Shown: in pieces, positions 27,343 through 35,649 of the stretch
How positions within the stretch are numbered: the first letter of the stretch is position 1
Layout of the letters: the number at the start of each line of letters is the position of its first letter
Assembly: GCF_018343535.1 (NCBI RefSeq)
Contig: NZ_JAGYPF010000001.1
Location: 744,001-808,000, forward strand
Source: Neobacillus rhizophilus
GTDB lineage: Bacteria > Bacillota > Bacilli > Bacillales > Cytobacillaceae
Direction: 5' to 3'
Length of the DNA: 64,000 nt
Position numbers and translations under genes: made by a program
Notes under the pieces: model-generated
Databases searched by the model: none
What the model saw: the letters and a program-made list of their open reading frames with translations, nothing else
What the model was told of the DNA's origin: nothing

Positions 27343-27474
27343 TTGGGACAATCACAATCCCTATTCGAAGATTTATCCATGTTAAGCCATGACCTATTAC
27401 CAACACAACCTGAAGCAAGAACCTGGAAAAAAGGACATTTTTTCTCTATTTGGATGGGGTCTTCAATTGGGTGA
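27343..27474 (+). pseudogene. N-terminal relic of an NCS1-family permease
   Basis: A TTG start seven bases after GGAGGGAG opens a 43-codon frame ending in TGA. Its sequence HDLLPTQPEARTWKKGHFF followed by SIWMGSSIG fits the N-terminus and first membrane helix of NCS1 nucleobase permeases (consensus DLxPxPPExRTW...ALWxGM). The rest of the about 450-residue protein is missing; after the stop another frame reads GELSDNKSGKV for a few codons. The good ribosome binding site suggests a recently functional gene that was deleted down to its 5' end, between the SSS gene and the third amidohydrolase. Confidence 0.7.
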
Positions 27475-27517
27475 ACTTTCGGACAATAAAAGCGGTAAAG
27501 TATTTTCCAGGAACTGC

Positions 27518-27548
27518 AAAAAGGGGATGACCGTGTCATCCCCTTTTT
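27518..27548. terminator. bidirectional terminator
   Basis: Perfect 13-bp stem (AAAAAGGGGATGA with its complement) and five-base loop. It can end the transporter/two-component transcript on the plus strand and the amidohydrolase 3 transcript on the minus strand. Confidence 0.9.
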
Positions 27549-27568
27549 GTTATGTTTCATTTTGTGTT

Positions 27569-28789
27569 TTAAAGTGAGCCAGATACGATGTTTCCATTAT
27601 AAAAAACCGCTTTCCGCTTGGCTCTTCTTGCAACAGCTTCGGCCGAGCAGCTCGCTTCAACCAGAATCATATTGGCGGTATTCCCTGGTTTTGGCCAAAT
27701 CTGATTACCTTCTTTGTCCAACGGTGTTAAACCGCCGGTAATATATTTAAGTGCTTGCCCTAAGGAAACTTCATTTGTCCAGCGGCTTCTTTCTACTAAT
27801 CTGCCCACTCTTTCAAGTACATCCCCGTTACCAGTTGGCCACCATGAATCAAAGATATTATCATTCCCCACAGCCACTTCTACTCCAAATTCAGTAAGAA
27901 GCGGAACAGGAGGTATGTTGCGGCCGATTGGCAGGCTGGTCACAATCGATATTCCTGCATCCTTTAAAATCTCAGCCATTTCTACGGCCTCTCCCTGCGA
28001 AACATCTCCAAGGCCAAATGCATGGCTTATGGCAACTCTTCCCTCCCAGCCTGCCTGCTTCGTTAAATAGGCTAGCCGTTTCATCGTGAAGGTTCCTAAG
28101 TGTCCAGGGTCGTGTAAATGCAAATCGATATCGGCATTTGCCTCAACTGCCAAATCCATTAACTGTACTAATGATGCTTCGATATTATTATCAACAGTTG
28201 CAGGGTCGACAGCACCCACAATTCCGGCACCATTTCTTAATGCTTCTTTAACGAGTTCAACTGTCCCAGGCCGTAGCAAGCCGTGCTGGGCAAAGGCTAC
28301 AATTTCGGAACTTAATTTATGCGAATACGTTTCTAAAGCTAGTTTTACTCCTTCTAAATTCTGCAAGCTTACTTCTGGATAAATATCCACGTGCGTTCTG
28401 ACATGAGTCGAGCCATAAGATAATAACACCTCAAGCAGTGCTTCCGCACGATCCTTCGTGCTGGATGATATAGAAGTAAGAATATTTTTTTCTATTTCAC
28501 ATCGTTCAATCACACCTGATGCTGGTATACAGGCCCTCCAGCGATCTCCCATATAGGTTTTGTCTAAATGAACATGCTTTTCAACAAAGGATGGGATGAG
28601 AAGCAGGCCTTCCGCGTTCATCACGGGTAATTCATTCAAGAGTGTCTCTGATGCATCGATTATTGTCGTAATCTTGCCATTTTCAATTAATAACTGAAAT
28701 AGCCCTGTTTGTGTCCCTACAACTCTTCCGTTCTCTTTAATGTAACCTGTTTCCAAACGAACATTCTTTAACCAAAAACTTCTATTCAT
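27569..28789 (-). CDS. CodA-like amidohydrolase (paralogue 3 of 3)
   Basis: 406 residues, clearly homologous to the two enzymes at 16163-18639. Motifs: EKHVHLDKTYMG, HVRTHVDIYPEV, EIVAFAQHGLL (Gln kept, Pro changed to Ala), DLHLHDPGHLG, AISHAFGLGD and VGNDNIFDSWWPTG. As in its paralogues HLHD stands where CodA has the catalytic HxxE. It is cotranscribed with the second binding protein (SBP2, 78 bp upstream), repeating the binding-protein-plus-enzyme module on the other side of the permease genes. This suggests module duplication followed by change of substrate specificity. Confidence 0.82.
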   Translation of the reverse strand: MNRSFWLKNVRLETGYIKENGRVVGTQTGLFQLLIENGKITTIIDASETLLNELPVMNAEGLLLIPSFVEKHVHLDKTYMGDRWRACIPASGVIERCEIEKNILTSISSSTKDRAEALLEVLLSYGSTHVRTHVDIYPEVSLQNLEGVKLALETYSHKLSSEIVAFAQHGLLRPGTVELVKEALRNGAGIVGAVDPATVDNNIEASLVQLMDLAVEANADIDLHLHDPGHLGTFTMKRLAYLTKQAGWEGRVAISHAFGLGDVSQGEAVEMAEILKDAGISIVTSLPIGRNIPPVPLLTEFGVEVAVGNDNIFDSWWPTGNGDVLERVGRLVERSRWTNEVSLGQALKYITGGLTPLDKEGNQIWPKPGNTANMILVEASCSAEAVARRAKRKAVFYNGNIVSGSL

Positions 28790-28818
28790 TCTCTAACTTC
28801 CTTTCTTTTCAGAGCAAA

Positions 28819-28858
28819 AGATAAAAGGGGGTACCCCACAGAGATATCCCTTTTATCT
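28819..28858 (-). terminator. intercistronic terminator between SBP2 and amidohydrolase 3
   Basis: AGATAAAAGGG and CCCTTTTATCT form an 11-bp stem, followed on the minus strand by TTTGC; the 18-nt loop contains a GGGGTACCCC palindrome. It occupies the same place as the terminator between SBP1 and amidohydrolase 1. Confidence 0.6.
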
Positions 28859-28867
28859 GCCTTAAAG

Positions 28868-30436
28868 TTATTTAATAGATACATCGTTTATTTCTAAATA
28901 GCCTGACGGGCTTATCGCAAAGCCTTCTACATTTTTTGAGACAGCTGCTAGGTTTTCTATCACACGGACTGGAATATACACTACATCCTTCATTTCTAAT
29001 TCTTGTGATTGTGCATAAAGCTCCTTGCGTTTTTCTTGATCCTTTTCTCTTCTAGCTGCTTCAATTAAACTATCAACCTCTTTGTTGCTGTAGAAAAAGG
29101 TGTTTCCTGCCCCACCTTGGGAACTTGTATGGAAAAGATTATATTGATTATAATCAGCATCTCCAGTAGCATTTCTCCAGCTGATAATAAACATTTCTGA
29201 ATCACCTTTGTTTACTTGCTCTACAAATGTTCCATATTCCAATACTTGAATATTAACCTTAACGCCGATCCCTTTTAATTGAGATTGAAGAACTTCGGCC
29301 ATATTGATTCGCTCTTTGCTATCCATTGTTTTAAGAGTTATTTCCAATCCATTCGAATAGCCTGCTTCTGCAAGCAGCTTTTTCGCTTCATTTAAATTAT
29401 ATTCAGAGGCCTTCATTGTATCATTGTAGCCAAATACTTTAGAGCCCAATAAGGAATTCGCTCTTTTCCCAACATTGTTATATACACCTTTAATAATGGA
29501 ATCCATTTCAACAGCGTAGGATATAGCCTTTCGAACACGAACATCGTTAAAAGGTTTCTTCTGAACATTAAAACCAATATACTCTGTTCCATATCCTTCA
29601 CTACGGTAAACATCGACAGCCTTTGAAGTTTTTACTGTATCCATCATCGGTACGGAAAGCGGTTCAGCTATATGAGCTTCTCCCGTTTCAAGCATCGATA
29701 TTCTTGTCGTTTCTTCAGGAACAACCTTGAATACGACTTTATCCACCCTTGCTTTTTCTCCCCAATAATCGTTGTACTTTTTTAAGACAATTTCTTGACC
29801 CGGTGTCCAGGATTCGAATACAAATGGACCTGTTCCATTTGGCTCTTGGATAATTTTCTTGCCATATTTTTCAATCGTTTTTGGATTGATAATACCACCT
29901 TCATGGCTCGCTAAGATAGAGAGTAACGGAGAGAACGGCTCAGATAAGATAAACTGTACGGTATAATCATCAATAACCTTTACTTCCTTAACCATTTTAA
30001 ATACAACCGCTCTCGGTGAACCAACGTTTGGGTCTAATAAACGATCAAAGGTAGCTTTGACAGCATTTGCCTTAAATTCGGTTCCATCATGGAACTTTAC
30101 ACCTTTTCTTAGGGTAAACTCCCAGGTTGTATCGTCCTTTTGCTCCCACTTTTCCGCTAGCAATGGCTTTATTTGAGCATTTTTATCACGGCCAACTAAA
30201 CCCTCATAAATCTTCCGATGAGTAATACTTGCGGCATTAATGGTAGACATAAAATGGTGGTCCAAATTTTCAGCATCAGATAAGCGCGCAACGACCAAAG
30301 TTCCCCCTTCTTTAGCGGCTGAGTCACTTTTTTTGGTGTCACTGCTAACATCTTTTTTGGTAGAACAACCTGCCATGATTACCATCATCATGAACATGAC
30401 GATAAAGATTTTTCCTACCCCCCTATTTCCCTTCAT
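28868..30436 (-). CDS. ABC transporter substrate-binding lipoprotein, OppA/DppA family (SBP2)
   Basis: About 522 residues, a close paralogue of SBP1 over its whole length. The signal has lipobox MAGC, followed by a Lys/Ser/Asp-rich linker. Family hallmarks include WEFTLRKGVKFHDGTEF and the terminal YIPVRVIENLAAVSKNVEGF. The ATG at 30436 lies eight bases after AGGAGG; a TTG directly before it is less likely. There is only one permease/ATPase set in the window, so SBP1 and SBP2 probably share it and widen its substrate range. Upstream repeats at 30507-30547 resemble those in front of SBP1. Confidence 0.88.
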   Translation of the reverse strand: MKGNRGVGKIFIVMFMMMVIMAGCSTKKDVSSDTKKSDSAAKEGGTLVVARLSDAENLDHHFMSTINAASITHRKIYEGLVGRDKNAQIKPLLAEKWEQKDDTTWEFTLRKGVKFHDGTEFKANAVKATFDRLLDPNVGSPRAVVFKMVKEVKVIDDYTVQFILSEPFSPLLSILASHEGGIINPKTIEKYGKKIIQEPNGTGPFVFESWTPGQEIVLKKYNDYWGEKARVDKVVFKVVPEETTRISMLETGEAHIAEPLSVPMMDTVKTSKAVDVYRSEGYGTEYIGFNVQKKPFNDVRVRKAISYAVEMDSIIKGVYNNVGKRANSLLGSKVFGYNDTMKASEYNLNEAKKLLAEAGYSNGLEITLKTMDSKERINMAEVLQSQLKGIGVKVNIQVLEYGTFVEQVNKGDSEMFIISWRNATGDADYNQYNLFHTSSQGGAGNTFFYSNKEVDSLIEAARREKDQEKRKELYAQSQELEMKDVVYIPVRVIENLAAVSKNVEGFAISPSGYLEINDVSIK

Positions 30437-30483
30437 CAATCTTACCTCCTGAATATTTTTTAAAAGGGTTTAACCTTTGTCTA

Positions 30484-30547
30484 ATTATAAAAAATATTCA
30501 GATAATAATATTTCAAATATCTTTACTTCCTTTTTTAATATCTTTAC
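30484..30547 (-). promoter_or_regulatory. SBP2 promoter with AATATCTTTAC repeats
   Basis: On the minus strand TATAAT (30489-30484) lacks a good -35. Upstream lie a degenerate element at 30507-30514 (AATATTTC) and two exact AATATCTTTAC copies at 30516-30526 and 30537-30547, 21 bp apart. The proximal element has nearly the same distance from the -10 as in the SBP1 promoter (18 against 17 bp), pointing to the same activator. Confidence 0.45.
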
Positions 30548-32031
30548 TACTTTCTTTCATTTTTAATAGATTCTACAACTCTAAAGGATGTTGGAAATAA
30601 TTGTCGTTCCGGAAGCTTCTGATAATCTCTTTCCATATATCCCTTTCTCATTTTATTAAAATATTGTTGCCCTTTGAATTTAATTTCTTCTAAATTAACG
30701 TTTGGAATTTGCTGATCCTTCATGACAATTCTGCCATTGATGATAGATAATTTCACATCTCTTCCAGTTCCGCCTACGACCATCGTGCGAATTGGGTCAT
30801 CCACAACCCCCATGTGAAATCCATCCAAATCAATCGCAATAATATCAGCTTTCGCACCAACAGCGAGCCTGCCGAGATCGGCCCTGCCGAGGAATTTAGC
30901 ACCACCGAGTGTTGCTGCCCTAAAGAAATCAGCGTATGTTGAATCTTTGACTTCTTTTTCAATAAAACGAGAAAACATGCTTCCGGTCCGGATGTTCTGG
31001 AAAATATCCGGAGGGAAGGTATCCGTTCCGAGCGCTATATTAATTCCTGCTCTTTTATATATCGCAAAGGACTCTAAAGCTGACATGTGCCTGCCAATAA
31101 TTAACGGACAATGAATCACTGTCGTCCCGGTTTCTCGCAGGAGTGCGATATCGTTCCCTTCACCAACTTTCGCTTCACTATATCCGGCAATATAGTGAGC
31201 GTGTGGGATCCCAGTTTTGGGCCCTAAGAAGCCAAGGTCGTATAAGAAGCGAATTGGAGTGACCCCATATTTATCCACAATGGTATGATATTCAAAAGTT
31301 CCTTGTGCCGCATGGAGTTTTATTGGAACTCCCAGCTTCTCGCTAAAATACTTCGTTTGTGCCATGCTATCGATTGTTTGACATTCTATCCGTTCAGGTG
31401 CAAGCATGCCCCGAACTAGCCCATCAAAAGCACCGTCAAATTCCTCCACAAATCTAACCGCCCGTTTTAATCCCTCTTTACCGGCTTCTTCATCCAAATA
31501 AAGCTTGATAGTACCATCGGGTTGTACCACCCTGATCCCAGATTGATAGCTAGGACCAAGATAAATTCTTAACCCAAGGTTTCCGGCATGGTTTGCAGCT
31601 GCTGCTAATTCCTCATATGTTTCAGCCCATTTTTTATAAAAGACTGACGTAATTGGCATCGCCGTTGTAATCCCGTGTAGAATTAGCTGCGTATAGGCAT
31701 AAAGAGATTTAAAAGCTTCTTCTTCAGCGGTCATCACTTCATGGTATCCGTCCTTAATATATTGCGCGGACCAGAGCAAGTTTTTCTGTCTGTTTGTACT
31801 GGCCTCGAGGTGTAAAATATCATGGTCGATATCTCCTAACGCATTTAAATCAATAAAACCAGGGCTAATGACGGCATTCCCTACATCGATTATTTCATTT
31901 ATTACACCTGTGTAATTTTTACCGACATATATAATAGTGTCTTGTTCATAAACAACTTCAGCATTTTCGATGATAACATGGTCTTCCCCGTCATAGCCTA
32001 TGACATACCTTCCCTTTATCTTTGTCTTCAT
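30547..32031 (-). CDS. chlorohydrolase-like amidohydrolase with altered metal site
   Basis: 494-residue protein of the AtzA/TrzN/SsnA-like amidohydrolase group: N-terminal beta segment, VISPGFIDLNALGDIDHDI, KLHAAQGTFE, IPHAHYI, TVIHCPLIIGRH, LGTDTFPPDIFQNIRTG and the C-terminal LAVGAKADIIAIDLDGF. The HxH that normally follows PGF is absent (LNALGDIDHD instead), although the later His residues and the Asp in GTDTF are kept, so the metal site must differ. Substrate is unknown; deamination or dehalogenation/hydrolysis of an N-heterocycle is expected from the family. AAAGGAG precedes the ATG. It is upstream of SBP2 in the same direction, with AATATTTAC at 32137-32145 in its own upstream region. 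Confidence 0.75.
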   Translation of the reverse strand: MKTKIKGRYVIGYDGEDHVIIENAEVVYEQDTIIYVGKNYTGVINEIIDVGNAVISPGFIDLNALGDIDHDILHLEASTNRQKNLLWSAQYIKDGYHEVMTAEEEAFKSLYAYTQLILHGITTAMPITSVFYKKWAETYEELAAAANHAGNLGLRIYLGPSYQSGIRVVQPDGTIKLYLDEEAGKEGLKRAVRFVEEFDGAFDGLVRGMLAPERIECQTIDSMAQTKYFSEKLGVPIKLHAAQGTFEYHTIVDKYGVTPIRFLYDLGFLGPKTGIPHAHYIAGYSEAKVGEGNDIALLRETGTTVIHCPLIIGRHMSALESFAIYKRAGINIALGTDTFPPDIFQNIRTGSMFSRFIEKEVKDSTYADFFRAATLGGAKFLGRADLGRLAVGAKADIIAIDLDGFHMGVVDDPIRTMVVGGTGRDVKLSIINGRIVMKDQQIPNVNLEEIKFKGQQYFNKMRKGYMERDYQKLPERQLFPTSFRVVESIKNERK

Positions 32032-32163
32032 CCACTTTCTCCTTTCTTCCTTTTACCTTTATTATAAAAAACTCTCGATGCCCCCATTTTCGGAATTATT
32101 ACTCTTTTTTTAAATTTTTCTACTTTATTGCAGCAGAATATTTACTTCAAGTTAAAAAAAGAA

Positions 32164-32187
32164 AGGTTGTCAGCTTTTAGACAACCT
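32164..32187 (-). terminator. second terminator downstream of aspA
   Basis: AGGTTGTC and GACAACCT with an eight-base loop are followed on the minus strand by TTCTTTTTTT. It lies just 3' of the intron, so before intron entry it would have been the second of two tandem terminators behind aspA. Confidence 0.75.
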
Positions 32188-32208
32188 CTCTTAATACATC
32201 CAATTTTA

Positions 32209-34176
32209 GTAGAGTAAGAAACTGATTTCAGAGGGATAGCCTTTCGGCTATCTCTTTTACTTTCAGTTCCTCCTCATCAAACCGTACGTGAAGTTTTCCC
32301 TCATACGGCTTTCCGACGTTCTTCTTTCTTTGGCTTTACGGAGACTAACTAGCCAATTTCACTAATAAATGACCAATTTCTTTTCGTACGTCTATTAAAT
32401 TCCCATGTTTCATACGACTATTTCTTTTCTTGTTATAGAATAATGTTAGGCGTTCTAACACATACCAATCAATCCGATTAAGCCATTTCTTTGCATTAAG
32501 TGATATGAGATAGTAATTTTTGAAACCTTGTAGTTTCTTGTTTAATCCGATCACCAAGTCATGAATATCCATGTACAATTTTGCCCTTGGCTCAGTGTAT
32601 GCCTTAATTTTTGCACGCATTTTCTTCATTGCGTTCTTTTTCGGGATGTGTGACATCACAAATAATGTGTAACCGCCTTTCCGACGGATTGGAAACTTCC
32701 TATTATGAAATCCTAAGAAGTCAAAACCCTCTATATCATCCCAAAGATGAACCAATCTTGATTTATCTCGATTAATTGAAAGGTCCAGTTTTCCCATTAT
32801 TGCTTGAATAACTTTAATGCTTTTAAGTGCATGTTGTTTAGTGTTGCACATGATGACGAAGTCATCCGCATACCTGACCAGTTCACCTAAATGATTAAAT
32901 CGCTTCTCCCAAATTTTATCCATTGTGTTTAAATAGATATTCGCTAACAGCGGGGAGATAACACCACCTTGCGGTGTTCCAGAAATCGGATTTCTAATCT
33001 TACCTTCTTCCATGATGCCCGCCTTCAGCCACTTACGAATTAGCTTTAGAACTCTGCGGTCACTGATACGTTGTTCGACCAATTTCATCAATTTATCTTG
33101 GTTGATGTTATCAAAATATCCTTGGATATCGACGTCTACTACCCAAAAACATTTCTTACTCGCTTTTCGTATCTTTGCCATGGCTTGATGAGCATTACGT
33201 TTAGGACGAAAACCAAATGAGCAATCATGAAAGTCAGCCTCAAAAATAGGTTCAATAACCATCTTAGTAGCCATTTGTGCAACTCTATCTTTAATGGTTG
33301 GGATTCCTAATGGACGTTTCTTCCCGTCATCCTTTGGTATGTAGGTTCTTAGGACTGGATTGGGATGATATCTGTTCTCTTTCAACTCTAGGTAGAGTTC
33401 GTTCAAGAACTTCTTCTCTCCGTATTCCTCGACGATATTTACAATCGATTGTCCATCTACGCCCCCACTGCCTTTCTTTCGTTTCACACGTTGCCAGGCT
33501 TCCCATAGGATATCAGGACGATAAATTTTGTCATATAAAGCATGAAATCTACGGCTAGTGTTTTCCTTGGCACAAAGATATAACGTCTTCCAGAGTTCTT
33601 GAGCTTTTACTTTATTGGTGTAGTTAGCCATTTTCTTGGCATTCACTGACTCTTACCTCCTTCCAACATATGAACGAAGTAGGGTATTGGCTTTTGCCGT
33701 CCTTCCCTAGACAATGTTATGTTGTCATTGTCATCATTGGTACTATGACCCCCTCCGACTCCCTCTCATCCATTCACCACTTCGTTTACACTTATAGGTT
33801 TCTGCTTTACTTTCGTATGAAAGTGACGAGGAGGGTATCCCCAGTTCCGTTAATTACTTTCCTAACATGTCGCTCCCCTTACCCCGAGAGATTCCTTGGT
33901 GCTGCTTTCCCAAGTTCTTCACACCTTCCATGGTCTTCGCCCATATACTCAAGGCTCGACTTCTCTTTAGCCACCGACGGTGGGTTCCTTTGACGAGACG
34001 GCAGGATTCACTTAATGTTACAACCTGTTAGTTTGCTCGCACTCTGCTAGAGAGTTACTTTGTCACAGGGCTTCAACCTTAGAGTTTCTTCACCAGTTGC
34101 CTGTCAGCTACTGAGCGTCTTGGTACTTACTCAGATTGGACTTTCACCAATTAGCAATTAACGGCTTGCTGGGCAC
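32209..34176 (-). mobile_element. group II intron, probably class C
   Basis: About 1968 nt. The 5' end GTGCCCAGCAAGCC begins at 34176. The 3' end is placed at the AC of TTCTTACTCTAC at about 32209. Domain V is recognisable at about 32279-32310 (AGCCGTATGAGGG ... CACGTACGGTTT), with a domain VI helix behind it. It encodes one reverse transcriptase without an endonuclease domain. It sits 14 nt behind the stem of the aspA terminator, directly after the T-run, which is the target preference of bacterial class C introns. The 33647-34176 part is intron RNA; frames seen there are not proteins. The exact 3' junction is my estimate. Confidence 0.85.
32345..33646 (-). CDS. ltrA: group II intron reverse transcriptase/maturase
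   Basis: 433 residues. The reverse transcriptase domain spans about residues 60-310, with RPLGIPTIKDRVAQ, FRPKRNAHQAM, GTPQGGVISPLLANIYL and the catalytic LVRYADDFVIM. The maturase (X) domain follows with KKLQGFKNYY and ends near the stop. No DNA-binding/endonuclease (HNH) domain is present, as usual for class C intron proteins. It should splice its host intron and prime reverse transcription from a replication fork strand. The start is GTG after GGAGGT. The frame is intact, so the element may be active. Confidence 0.92.
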   Translation of the reverse strand: MNAKKMANYTNKVKAQELWKTLYLCAKENTSRRFHALYDKIYRPDILWEAWQRVKRKKGSGGVDGQSIVNIVEEYGEKKFLNELYLELKENRYHPNPVLRTYIPKDDGKKRPLGIPTIKDRVAQMATKMVIEPIFEADFHDCSFGFRPKRNAHQAMAKIRKASKKCFWVVDVDIQGYFDNINQDKLMKLVEQRISDRRVLKLIRKWLKAGIMEEGKIRNPISGTPQGGVISPLLANIYLNTMDKIWEKRFNHLGELVRYADDFVIMCNTKQHALKSIKVIQAIMGKLDLSINRDKSRLVHLWDDIEGFDFLGFHNRKFPIRRKGGYTLFVMSHIPKKNAMKKMRAKIKAYTEPRAKLYMDIHDLVIGLNKKLQGFKNYYLISLNAKKWLNRIDWYVLERLTLFYNKKRNSRMKHGNLIDVRKEIGHLLVKLAS

Positions 34177-34183
34177 GCAATAT

Positions 34184-34216
34184 AAAAAAAGCGAACAGTT
34201 CGCTAACTGTTCGCTC
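34184..34216 (-). terminator. aspA terminator and intron target
   Basis: GCGAACAGTT and AACTGTTCGC form a 10-bp stem with a four-base loop, followed on the minus strand by TTTTTTTATATTGC and then the intron 5' end. A near-identical stem terminates the MFS gene at 40395-40431, but no intron is found there. Confidence 0.9.
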
Positions 34217-34224
34217 TTTGGGTT

Positions 34225-35649
34225 TTAATCTCGATCTAAAAGTGCCGCTCCGGCAATCCCCGGTTTTGTCATTTCATAAATATTAAGGATTTGATCCAAT
34301 TCTTCCTCAGTTAAAACATCATGCTGCAGGCACAACTCACGAACAGATTTCCCTGTTAAAGTCGCTTCCCTTGCAATTCTTGCCGCTGCTTCATAACCAA
34401 GATGCGGATTTACTGCGGTAATTATGCCGACACTCTTTTCAACATATTCTTTCAATCTAGCTTCATTCGCCTCAATGCCAGCTAAACAGTGGTCAGTAAA
34501 TGAGCGGAAACCATTGTTCATGATACTGATGGATTGCAGCAGATTGAAGACTAAAACAGGCTCCATTACGTTTAACTCAAGCTGCCCTGCTTCCGATGCC
34601 AGACAAATGGTATGGTCATTGCCAATCACCTGAAAAGCAATTTGGTTAATCAGTTCCGGCATAACTGGGTTTACTTTACCCGGCATGATGGAAGATCCAG
34701 GCTGGCGTGCCGGCAGTGAAATTTCAGCCAGACCTGCCCGTGGTCCCGAAGCCATCAGGCGTAGGTCGTTAGCAATTTTCGACATATTCATCATACATAC
34801 TTTTAGAGCGGCAGAAACCTCCGTATAGGCATCGGTATTCTGGGTGGCATCCACCAGGTGCTCCGCATTGACCAATGGCAGCCCGCTGATTTCGGCCAAC
34901 TGTTTTACCACATCTTCAATATACTGAGGGTCAGCATTTAATCCTGTTCCAACTGCAGTTGCCCCCATATTTACCTCATATAAATGGTTCCGCGATTGAG
35001 AAATTCTCTTCATATCCCTTTCAAGTACACGGGAATACGCTTCAAATTCCTGGCCGAGGCGAATCGGTACAGCATCTTGAAGGTGAGTTCGGCCCATTTT
35101 GATTACTGTTTCAAATTGCTTTGCTTTTGCCTTGAAAACGCTATGCATGTACTGCATTGTCTCTAATAATTTGCTCAATAGATTTAGTGTTGCAATATGG
35201 ATTGCCGTTGGGAAGGCATCATTTGTCGATTGTGACATATTGACATGGCTATTTGGGCTTAAATGCTTATAATCCCCTTTTTTGTGTCCCAGCAATTCAA
35301 GTGCGCGGTTGCCGATCACCTCATTTGCGTTCATATTCATGGATGTCCCGGCACCACCCTGAATTGGGTCGACGATAAACTCGTCATGCCACTTCCCTTC
35401 AATGATCTCCTCGGCTGCCTGAACGATTTTTTCCCCAAGTCCGCTGTATAAACGTTTGGTATTCATATTAGCAATAGCTGCTGCTTTCTTGACCATTGCT
35501 AATGCCTTAATTAATTCCTCATGGATTCGGTATCCTGTAATCGGAAAATTTTCAACGGCCCGTAATGTTTGAATCCCATAATAAGCATTTTCCGGTATTT
35601 CTTTTTTTCCTAAGAAGTCTTGTTCAACCCTTGTTGTATTCGCTTCCAT
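34225..35649 (-). CDS. aspA: aspartate ammonia-lyase
   Basis: 474-residue aspartase converting L-aspartate to fumarate and ammonia in the cytoplasm. The superfamily signature GSSIMPGKVNPVMPE lies near residues 317-331. QGGAGTSMNMNANEV, NMSQSTNDAFPTA and GRTHLQDAVP are the active-site segments; the N-terminal TRVEQDFLGKKEIPENAYYG is typical of AspA rather than fumarase. The start follows AAAGGTGAGG. It is a single-gene unit. A perfect CRE 230 bp upstream suggests carbon catabolite control. In B. subtilis the gene is ansB, cotranscribed with asparaginase; no asparaginase is present here. Confidence 0.93.
   Translation of the reverse strand: MEANTTRVEQDFLGKKEIPENAYYGIQTLRAVENFPITGYRIHEELIKALAMVKKAAAIANMNTKRLYSGLGEKIVQAAEEIIEGKWHDEFIVDPIQGGAGTSMNMNANEVIGNRALELLGHKKGDYKHLSPNSHVNMSQSTNDAFPTAIHIATLNLLSKLLETMQYMHSVFKAKAKQFETVIKMGRTHLQDAVPIRLGQEFEAYSRVLERDMKRISQSRNHLYEVNMGATAVGTGLNADPQYIEDVVKQLAEISGLPLVNAEHLVDATQNTDAYTEVSAALKVCMMNMSKIANDLRLMASGPRAGLAEISLPARQPGSSIMPGKVNPVMPELINQIAFQVIGNDHTICLASEAGQLELNVMEPVLVFNLLQSISIMNNGFRSFTDHCLAGIEANEARLKEYVEKSVGIITAVNPHLGYEAAARIAREATLTGKSVRELCLQHDVLTEEELDQILNIYEMTKPGIAGAALLDRD

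Noticed and set aside
33670..33993. 107-residue plus-strand frame in the intron region
   Set aside because: It lies in the structured RNA of the group II intron on the opposite strand and has no family resemblance.
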